Source: Cryptomeria japonica (lineage: Eukaryota > Streptophyta > Pinopsida > Cupressales > Cupressaceae). Taken from it: a DNA stretch of 64,000 bases. Position numbers and translations under genes: made by a program. The first letter of the stretch is position 1, and the number at the start of each line of letters is the position of its first letter. Under the pieces are notes generated by a model. It saw only the letters and a list, made by a program, of their open reading frames with translations, had not been told where the DNA came from and made no database searches. The stretch spans positions 262,474,624 to 262,538,623 of the forward strand of contig NC_081406.1 of the NCBI RefSeq assembly GCF_030272615.1, given 5' to 3'. Below, in pieces: positions 48,371-57,943 of the stretch.

Positions 48371-51300
48371 ATGCTCTTCCCATTGCCATCCCTGCAAACA
48401 ATGCCAAAAAGAAGTATCAGTAGACAGGTGGGCAAGACAACATGAAAAATGCAGGAAACAATAGTTTATGCCAACAAGAAATGAACAGCTATCTGTTGCA
48501 TTTTTTGGAATGAATAACATTATGTACAATACAAAAGTTAAGGTGTTCACTAAAGTTGACATGTTCACTAAACTAGGCACTTGGGTGGTAGGTTACCTGC
48601 CAATTGGGAATCCATGTTTTGGGAAGATAACTCCATCAGTCACCACTCCTCGTCTTGCATCCAACTTATTACACATCTACCATGAAACTATAACGGAAGT
48701 CTGGTGTATTTGAATAGATTTTATTTTTTCGTTATTTTTTTGCTATTAATTCATTTCAGATTCAGTGTGAAAAAAAAACAATAACAATGGTATATTCAAT
48801 TGTCGTAATATACAGTGGAAAGAGCACATGGTTCACAATTTCAATCAAACATTCCACTTGATCTGTATATGTAAAAGAGTTGCAGGGACCCTATTGCTAC
48901 ACAATAATAAAACCTATGCATATGCAATATATAAGAGACCTTGAACAATACTTGATAAGAGACCTTGAACAAAACTTGAACAGTAAATGACTATCATCGA
49001 CTTTATTGTACCATCCACTATCATTATTAAAAATGTTGTGCACCAAAGACAAGTTTGTGAAGTTATTAAAGGGTAGTTGATGGTGCGGGATCACCATGAA
49101 ACAGTCCAACAAATCAAGCCTTTACAGTTATGTTTCTTAAAATAGCAGGAAAGGTTGAAAATAAAGTACAATTCATCTAGAACATAAACAATAATTGAGA
49201 GGGTTTAAACTATGGTAAGGTAAAAGCCATGTCAATATAACATCTCCAAATCCCATCTGAATAGTCTATCAAGACTGATCTTCCACCACAGTATCTCGCT
49301 CTAAATATTAGGAAAGAGGAACAACAACTATGATCGAAGAATATTATCACCTCCGCTATCTGGATTGCGCAATGGAGTTGACGGCACCGTAAAATGCTTT
49401 ACGCTTCTTCTCATTCTTATGCAAATCAGGAGGGGTGATTCCAAGTGATCATAGCCTCTGACTTACCCATCTGATCACAGGGCCGCGTTTAACATCCTCT
49501 TTTTGTGGCTGGACACTTTCGCCAACTTTATCCTACCACATACAAACGACATCATACGAGTGCTGCCTATTTCATTCCATTGGAATAAGGTAAATGATGG
49601 AATGAGAAGATGGAGGAAGGGATCTTGTCATCTTCAAAACTTACCATGGGTGGGGAACAGACTAGGTCTTCAATAGGCCACACCGCCCATGAGTTTAGGG
49701 AATCTGACAAAACATCGGCGAAAGGACCTGGGCAAGGCAGCTGGGCATTTACATCAAAGACTTTGACAATGCAAACTTTAGCACAACGTCGTGGGAGTGG
49801 AATAGTATGACACATTACACCCTTCCCCAGGCCATCAACAATGCCTTCCCCAACCACTGCCCCATCCAGTAGTAGGTGGACTTCAACTCCAATAGCAACA
49901 GCGTGAGCATCTTCATTGATGCACTCTTCTTTGTCTTCCACGGTTGCCTACATCAGTAACGAGTGGACACAGTTGCTTAAATAAAATTATTTATACATGT
50001 CCATCAAACATAGGCAAATGAATTCATGGAAATGCAGTACAACAGTACTGGAATAGCTGTCTCTCCTGGCTCGTTGCCCCCATCGCTGTCACGGTCTGCA
50101 TTTGTACATCCATCATCATTTCCCCCATACTCTTTCTCAATGCTTTCTTCTATCAGATTATGCTGCAAAACGTGACACATTGTAGAGGAGTGTAAGTACA
50201 CATTAAACCCATATGCCTACGAACACTACTGGACCAAGGTCGATGAATTTTACACGAGTAACACAATAACAGGAACACAAACCACAACATCATAAAAAAT
50301 GCTCTCCCGTATAACACCGCCTCTCGCTGCCTATTATCCAAAAGAAGAGCCCAATACCTGTTCATCTCTGCTCTTATCCTCCAATGTCTACCCCAATTGA
50401 GTAGACTCCTCTGCAATCTTCTTGTCACTGCATGCACTCAAATTTCCATTCACCGTCTCCTTCAGCTTCTCCCTCAAAATAGACTTCTCAAGTTTCTCAT
50501 CCAATATCGCGATCGACTACATAAAAAAAGAGTTACTGTATAGTATAACACACCATGTCATGATATAGCACTACATGTCATGCACAATGGCACCGCATTA
50601 CCTGTTCATCTTTGCACCTATCCTCCAACCTCTGCCCTAGTTCAGGAGAGTGCTCTGCAATTGTCTGACCACTGCATGCACTCAGTTTTTCAATCGTCAT
50701 CTCCTTCAGCTTCTTCCTCCTAACAGACATCTGAGATTTTGGACTTGGTTTTTCGGGAACACTACACACAGTGTCATTAAGCAACTGCATTGATTGTTCT
50801 TTACTCCTATCATCCATTGTCTACCCCAACTCAGGAGACTGCTCCACAATCTTCTCGGCACTACATGCACCCAATTTTTCATTGGATGTCTCCTTCAGTT
50901 TCTTTGACGAAATGGACTTATACGTAACAGGCGACCGAGGTTTTCAACTTAATTTTTTGGGCACACTGTGTTTTGTGTCATCCAATACCATGAGATAGTC
51001 TATGCTCCCTCCATGGACCCCATCAACCTACAATGACATGGACGAAATAGTCAACATACTACACAATGCAGTGCAAAGCATACCATGCAATGAAAACACA
51101 CATATGGACAGACCAACAGACAGTCACCTTCGGTGACAAACATGTCGCCTCATCTGAAGTTAGACTTGTTTTTTCTGCGGCATTCTTCTTTTCTTGCTTC
51201 CTCGACGAATCACATGTAGGCTCATTGACTCACACATTTGTTTCAGGATGTGAAGTCCGCCTTGTTTTTTCCGTAGCATTCTTCTTTTTTTGCTTCCCCG

Positions 51301-53430
51301 ACAAAACAGGTGCACCCTCATTTGTTTGAGGATCTGAAGTCGGCCTTGTTTTTTCTGCAACATTCTTCTTTTTTTGCTTCCCCAATGAAACAAATGCAAC
51401 CTCATTCACTGGCACGTTTGTTTCACGATTAGCCTTCGATGCCAGAACCTCCTCACCATGGCCTGCACTGTCACTTAAAATTTGGGCACCAGGATAGGAT
51501 AGGTCAATAAGTCATTCTTCACATGTTTAAAGGAATTTAGTAAACTACAAAAAAATACGATCACTAAAAATTACTTCTGTTGCAATATCCTTTCTTTGCA
51601 GTAACTCTAAAACCTTCTTCCTTCTCGCCTCCCTAACCGGACTATTGTCGTACACTTGCATTGCTTCCTTTATCTCTTCCTTCCCTTTGGTAGGAAGCTC
51701 ATCACGTGCTTTCTTGCTATATTTCATGCACACTCGGTTAGTGACACATTTTTTTTGCATACTGTGTCATACACGCATTTGTATTCAATATTAGACTCCC
51801 TCTTTTTCAAGTGCATTAGCGATTTCTTTGTATGATCTGCGTTGCGCTGTCCACTTCCACACGATTGACAACTGCGTTGTGCAATCCCCAATAATGGTAG
51901 TTGATGTTTTTATGGCTCTATGCATATTAAGCCTCCCCAGATCCCAAAACTGACGACCTCCATTTTTGGAACAATAACGGAAGAAACAAAAGTAGTGCAA
52001 CTTGCCATCAATAGTTCTCTTTTGTGATCGACTTGTTGCTACACACAGCCAACAGAGACAAAGAGTCACATTCAATTTTGATTTAATCAAGCATTATAAA
52101 GATAATCCAACATATAATGACTAATAGTGGACCTCCTTGTTACTCACCCCTCCACCTTGTTCCTTTTCATGAGCGCTAACATAATCGTGTTTCCATTCAC
52201 CCTCCTACTCTATGCTCACCTCGTGCTCGCTACGAACATCCCCTTTTTCACTCTCACCGCCTGGAGCATCAGTATAATCACCCTCATCTACATTTCCAAT
52301 GGCCTCATCTTCCTCACCACCACAACCACTATCATAATGTTGTTCAATAAAATAGCACACATCATCGATCCATTTTATGCCCGTGTATATATCTACATTT
52401 TCACTTATAAATCCCAACTTCCAGCAACCATGCCATGCAATGATGGAAAAAAAAATATTGCAATGATAAATAATTGCCAGTGTGGTTGTGTAGTCACTGA
52501 GAAGCCGACTTGACAATGGGCTCAAAATTGGAGACCCGACTCGTGACTCATTCAGATTTGAATCCCCAACTAGTCCTTGACCTGAAGGCCTATCTCCTGA
52601 CTCTTTCGGATTTGGATCCTCGACTAGTCCCGCATCTGAAAGCCCAACTCCTGACTCTTTCAGATTTGAATCCTCAACTAGTCGTGGATGTGAAAGTCCA
52701 ACTTCTGAATCTTTCAGATTTGAATCCCCAACTTGTCGTGCATCTGAAAGCCCAACTCCTGACTCTTCAAGATTTGAATCCTCGACTAGTCCTGGATGCA
52801 AAAGCCCAGCTCCTGAATCTTTCAGATTTGAATCTCCAACTGGTTACGCATTTGAAAGCCCAACTCCTGACTCTTTCGGATTAGAATCCTCAAGTACTCC
52901 CAGATGTGAAAGCCCAACTCCTGAATCTTTCACATATGAATGCCGAACTGGTCCCGCATATGAAATCCCAACTCTCTCCTGGGTATACAAATTGGTTTTC
53001 CAGTCAGAAGCATTAAACAGTGACAACACCAAGCAATACTACATGTTGCATAATCTATTAAAACTACTTAGTTTTCAGGCAGGCCGATGTCACGTGTCAC
53101 TGGGAAGCGAACATGGCCAACTCCCAAGAGATCATCTACCTTTAGCTTCAGTAACCCATAATCAAGATCAATAGTTTCCCTCAACCTTTTTCACAACGCA
53201 ATTGACATGATTGAACTGAAACATAAAAAAAATGCAATTTATATTCTTCACACTATCAATAACACCACAAATGACACAACCAATACACGACCGGTTATTC
53301 CCACATTCCAATACAAAGTCAGCATGTCGTTGTGTTATGTACAACCCAACTGACGGTTTAGCCATAAACTATCCATGACATTCCGTTCTAGAACATATTT
53401 CGTTGCAATTGCAACGAAATAATGACTATG
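47907..53430 (-). CDS. Unrecognised multi-exon gene or relic facing the MULE transposase
   Basis: Exon-like blocks on the minus strand follow one another with GT-AG borders: about 53400-53060 (VLECGNNRSCIGCVICGV; LDYGLLKLKVDDLLGVGHVR), 52985-52147 (18-residue repeats, then acidic GGEEDEAIGNVDEGD), 52040-51790 (HYFCFFRYCSKNGGRQFWDL), 51760-51580 (basic), 51440-51130 (Lys-rich repeats), 50990-50602 and 50516-50358 (LKE repeats), 50162-50049 (acidic), 49947-49645 (DUF8039-like) and about 48370-47907 (proline-rich, then coiled coil). Several in-frame stops, mostly TAG, break it. Charged composition and repeats suggest a nuclear protein. Its convergence with the MULE transposase recalls mudrB opposite mudrA, but I see no sequence likeness to mudrB. 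The exon chain is inferred. Confidence 0.45.
49645..49947 (-). CDS. DUF8039-like exon of the unrecognised minus-strand gene
   Basis: A 303-nt exon with a good acceptor (TGATGTAG|GCAACC) and donor (CCCATG|GTAAGT) reads EECINEDAHAVAIGVEVHLL, then VVGEGIVDGLGKGVMCHTIP, CAKVCIVKVFDVNAQLPCPG and LNSWAVWPIEDLV. The pattern (variable ligand, VA.G.V, hG..LG, V.V..V, LP.P, V.WP..L) resembles the DUF8039 domain common at the C-termini of plant transposon-associated proteins. I made this likeness from memory of the pattern only. The frame is intact. Confidence 0.5.
50358..50990 (-). repeat. Exon-embedded ~44-residue module, 3 copies
   Basis: Copies read SISSKKLKETSNEKLGACSA (from about 50940), SVRRKKLKEMTIEKLSACSG (from about 50735) and SILREKLKETVNGNLSACSD (from about 50490). 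Each is followed by I(A/V)E-S-ELG-x-(L/M)(E/D)D. Copies 2 and 3 end in DEQ immediately before a GT donor in the same phase, so whole exons were duplicated. At the same module position copy 2 has CAG (50634-50632), while copy 1 (50823-50821) and copy 3 (50390-50388) have TAG. Confidence 0.8.
51130..51440 (-). repeat. Lysine-rich repeat module, 3 copies of 28-32 codons
   Basis: The minus strand reads SLGKQKKKNVAEKTRPTSDP, SGKQKKKNATEKTRRTSHPE and SRKQEKKNAAEKTSLTSDE, with DNA periods of 84 and 96 bp (TTGCTTCC at 51194, 51290 and 51374 on the plus strand). The KKK clusters could act as nuclear localisation signals. One TGA separates copies 2 and 3. Confidence 0.8.
52541..52985 (-). repeat. 54-bp coding minisatellite: 18-residue repeat, 8 copies
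   Basis: Eight in-phase 54-bp units encode 18-residue repeats with consensus VEDSNLKESGVGLSDAGL; examples are LEDSNPKESGVGLSNAYA, VGDSNLKDSGAGLFHPGL and VEDPNPKESGDRPSGQGL. The period is an exact multiple of three in every unit and no unit contains a stop in this frame, which supports translation. The opposite strand also stays open, a by-product of the repeat. The following acidic segment (GCGGEEDEAIGNVDEGDYTD) ends at a TAG at 52207-52205. Confidence 0.85.
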
Positions 53431-56400
53431 ATCCATCGCTAACGCTGTTAAAAAGGCTTCATGTGTTCTCCCCATCCAAAATACAACACAAAAACTAGAC
53501 TTTGTTAAGGATTAATAAAGAAGGATGCAAAACATGCTTAACGAATCGCATGTGTCTATTTTGGCTCCAAAACGGACCTTTCTTACAGCGTGTTACCGAT
53601 AGGTTAGTCAATCGCAACCGCTAACTGCAAAATCGATGGTGTAAAACGAGTGTGCAACAATCAAGATGGTCAATCTATATCAGAGAATACACAGGGATTC
53701 ATTATCATTAACAAAGTCTTTGACGATAATTAATGGGTATAGAGACCTCCAATTCATTATTCGAAAGACACAAGTCTTTTGAAACGAGTGTCTATTCTAA
53801 ATCTTCCATCTCTTTGTTGACATGGGAATATTATTATTTATTAAAAACGTAGTCTTAAGTTACGAAAAGAAAAAAAAAAAAACACTGTGAAGGATAGACA
53901 TGTGAGGAGTTCGTCGTGCCAACCCAAGACATCTGAAACAAAACCCCAAATAACGTTTCAAATCGGAGTTGGATCATTGAACACACGTACTTCTCAAACA
54001 TCACGAACATCAGTTATCTCGAAATACAAATACACTGGGATGAACATTAACACTCTCATGCAAATCAACAGAATATATACAAATTTATAACACATAGTTC
54101 ACAAGAATCAACATTTCTGGTTCATATATTCAACACCGGTTTCATGACTCGAAGATCCATAAATAACAATTGTACTGCATTTAGGTTGGAAAATTATATC
54201 TTATTGTCTAATATGGTGCATCTATAGCATATAATATAAGGCATCAACCAATTGCATTGTTCATTTTCATTATTATCAAATTCAGTAAAAGTAAGGACAT
54301 TAATATTACATGATCAAGAACTGAAATTTATACATACATTTGTATCGCATAAAAAAATTATATACAACAAACTATATATATATATATATATAACAAGCAC
54401 CTTTCAAAAAGTTGCACAAGCCCAAAGATTATTAATAAGGGGACATTACAGTGCAAGTAGTATTAAACAAGGGAGAGAGAGCAACAACCTGGGAGCATCT
54501 AGACGTTTGCCGGGGGACGACTCAATAGTCCTTGAAAATCAACAACCTGCATGGATAACTAATGTTACTGGTAGTCTACATTGGGAAGTACATGCATTTC
54601 AAAAGACCTAAAAGGAACCTACATGTTCATATATGAAAATGCAGTTTAACATTCAATATAAACTACCACTAAGTAATTTATATCACCTAAATTATATCTG
54701 TCCATTTGCCATAGTGCCAGAGTTGTGCCAAAGTTGTCTATATCAGCCACCTATTTTTGTACTGTTGTTATGCGCTCAAGGACAAACGCCTCTATTCTGA
54801 CTCGAAATCAACGCTATGGTTCGACTAACACGTAGCTTAGTCACACATTTTACACTATATTTTACATTCAACAGCTGCAATTGGATAACATGTCACTAAC
54901 ACGCAATACCATTTGTCTATTCTCGAGCCTTGTTATTGACTAACTCCATCTCCTATTGTAAATTGCAACGCATGTTAGCCTTTGGCTTTACTGCTGTTAG
55001 CTGCATCAAATCACAACCCGTACATGAACAATGGTCCGAGAGGTTGTGTCTATTCTGGCTCCAAAATAGACAAATCGTGCAGACTAACTATGCCGTGTTA
55101 GACAGAAGCAACCATCAAATGCAAAACCTACGATTAAAAACCTGCCACAAACATGGGGTGTTAGTCCCCCCATACTCTTTTTTGCAGCCACAATAGAGGT
55201 GTCCCACTGCGAGAGTAACTTGAGTTTCGTGCTAGTCCTTTCTCTGATAAAAGTACCAAGTTTTGCAGCCTGTGGCCTCTTCTTCCTGTCGGGATGCCCT
55301 CCGAATGTGTTTCCTTCATCTGCAAGCTTTTAATGTGCATGTTATGCACAATAAATCGGCGGTAACCACGAAGCATGTTGCAACCATCCTCCGGCATGTC
55401 CACATAATTTTGCGTGGGCGTCGAGGATTGAAATGAAGAACTCGACAACAACTCCACATCACATACCATGGGTCGGAGCACCACGAGAAGTTGGCATGGT
55501 ATGCATGTCTCGGAAATGTACATTGATGCATGTCGTTGGTACGATATGTCCGCTGTCAAGCCACAATACACAACCTCCCACATATATTTGCATATATGTT
55601 TATTCTGCACTTTTCGAGTGTGATTAGGTGCTTCCAACTTGTGTCAGACATGTCTATTTTGGCTTCAAAATGAGATTGTAACAACGACATGAATCGACAT
55701 ACATGAGATGCGTCTATTCTGGCTCCAAAAAGGACATATTGTACCAATGACATGCATCAACATACATGTCCGAGAATAAATATATATGCAAATACAAGTG
55801 GCAGACACCTAATAGCTACATGAAAGAGAAAGTGAGGTAAAATGTTTTGTTTCAAATTGAGCTTCTTTTACGTGGTCTTCACCTCGTTTACATGTTATGG
55901 TTTGCCTTTTGATGGAAACAGACTCCTCAAAATCAGGTTGTTGACTGCTTGATTGAACCATTCCTTGACTGTGTGTGACCTACTCTTGTTTAGGAGTTGA
56001 TCCATTGTTTGTTGACAATTAGGAGTTGATCTGTTGTTTGTTTGATGATAGCAAACATGGTGCCTTTTTAATTTGCCTAACGTGGAAAAAGTAAGACTAA
56101 TGCACGAACGAAAACATTATTGTTGAAGGGCTCCTTGTTGAAGCAGCTTGCGTCTATTTTGGCTCATAGTTGAAGGGGGGTTTATGGGACTGTAGTTTTC
56201 TGTGTCGTGCTGTGGCTTGGGCTATGTTGAAATCTACCTCTTTAACTCGTATTTTTCCTATTTCGGTTTGGATTTTGATTAAAATCATCAGGGTTTGTAT
56301 TGTTTGTTTGCGTTTCTTGGTTGCCTCTATATGTAACCAAAATAGCTTCAACCTATGTCGTATATTTGTCTACTTTGGAGCCAGAATAGATGCATACTGT

Positions 56401-57770
56401 CGTGTTAGGGTTAGAGACCGCTAGGGTTAGGTTTTCTTTTCTTTTTTTTTTATCTAATGAGCACCTGAGAATAATGGAAACAACATAAAATTTCCATAGT
56501 TTCTTTTATCTATGTTTTATTCTGTCATTTTCCTCTGTATTGCAGAGGACATGTTTGTGTGTGTGTGTGTGTGTCTCTGTGTGAGTGTGCGTGTGTGTAT
56601 TGCTTCATATTGTATATATATATTTACACACACCAAACCGCAAAAAAACAATACAAACCCTGACGATTTTCAACAAAATCCCAAAAATTAGCCGTCAACA
56701 ATCAAACAGGGAACCTTGGTATCCTGACACAACCATGCTGCAAAATGATGCCTAATTTTCACAGACAAAACAAAATGACACAGGAAATAAAAATAAAATT
56801 ATTGAATGTCTTAGGGTTTCAAATTACTGTAGCTGCCTAAGCCTCCACCCAAATCGTTGTCCTCTTGACACCTCCCGAGGGCACACTCACAACCACCTCT
56901 GCGATACAAAAATGATATAAAAATTTACAATTTCAAACACATGGTTCACGAAGGAATCATAAAACTATCATTATTTGTTAGGGTTTGAATTTACCGATGC
57001 CACCATAACCCTACACAACAATCCTCAATCATACCACCCCTTGTGCGCTACAATACCTCCTCCCTGCACATGAAAAAAAACCCGCGTGTTAACAGACGAT
57101 AACAATAGGACTAACAATATACCCAGACAACTTGCGTTATGCATGCGGTCAGCTTTTGTCCTCCCCTTCAGAGCCATAAATATTTTGACAATGCATACCT
57201 ATAACTACAATTGAAGTCTGGCTCCTTCGCTCAGTGATTCAACCGGGGACATGAATTTACACGGTCGAATATTTCGTTTCGCCTCCACCAGTGCGTTCTG
57301 CATGCAGCTACCGGACGAAATATATTTTCAATTTTCACGAAATCGAGTTTTCATTCAAAATTTTAAAAAAAATTAATTGAAAATTGTGCCCATAACACGT
57401 GAACACTGATGTTAGTTGACTCGTGGATGCAATAAAAAAATAAAATCAAAATTGGTGGTTATCGAAAATGTAAACCGCCTCGCCCGATGTAACCGTCGCA
57501 TCGCGGTGACAATGGCCAGGAAAATGTTAACCGCGAGCAAGCTTTTCCGTCAAACACAAACCGACAACATCATCCACATCATCGCCGCCACAAATTCCTC
57601 CATGTCATCTGTGGGTCTCAGGAACGTCGCTCTCATAGACTTGTCGTACTTGAATGGTATGCCTTCGGCATCATATAGAGGCATGCCGTTTTGTAGCCAG
57701 AATAGCTACAGTCTACCAAACAATATCCATTATATGGTTGCATATAACCCTAAAATGATAAAATAGAGAA
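53431..57770. other. Long stretch without a supported gene, with recurring short motifs
   Basis: The interval holds repeated copies of GTCTATTYTGGCTCC and its complement (about 53555, 55046, 55648, 55708, 56150, inverted near 56370 and 57695; worn near 54785), a TA run near 54370-54392 and a GT run near 56556-56610. Short frames, for example 57416-57766, lack domains. On the minus strand a glycine-rich exon-like piece near 56820-56915 (GGCECALGRC) has splice-like borders but no partner. Confidence 0.5.
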
Positions 57771-57943
57771 TAAATTAGAAATGCTCTGCACTCCCTTGGA
57801 CCTCTGTTTCAAGAGTATGCCACCATCAAAGAAATCTGTCATATACACTGATGGATAAGATTTATCTTCTGAGGTACCAGATTTGGAGATGAACATATAT
57901 TTTTACGATTCAGTTGGGTTTTTCTAGAGTAACAGGCTACCCC

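Noticed and set aside
45367-52207. TAG recoded as Gln (suppressed stops)
   Set aside because: TAG replaces CAG repeatedly, but the two intact host genes show no in-frame TAG and CHG deamination explains the pattern more simply.
52510-52884. Plus-strand repeat protein (DLNPQLV-type repeats)
   Set aside because: It is the complement of the 18-residue minus-strand repeat; splice borders and neighbouring exons support the minus strand.
57416-57766. Basic 116-codon protein upstream of the PPR gene
   Set aside because: No domain, overlaps a copy of the scattered motif, and codon use is not gene-like; left unannotated.
41274-57770. One complete giant MULE from 41.3 to 57.7 kb
   Set aside because: I could not find matching terminal inverted repeats or target-site duplications, so the borders are unproven.
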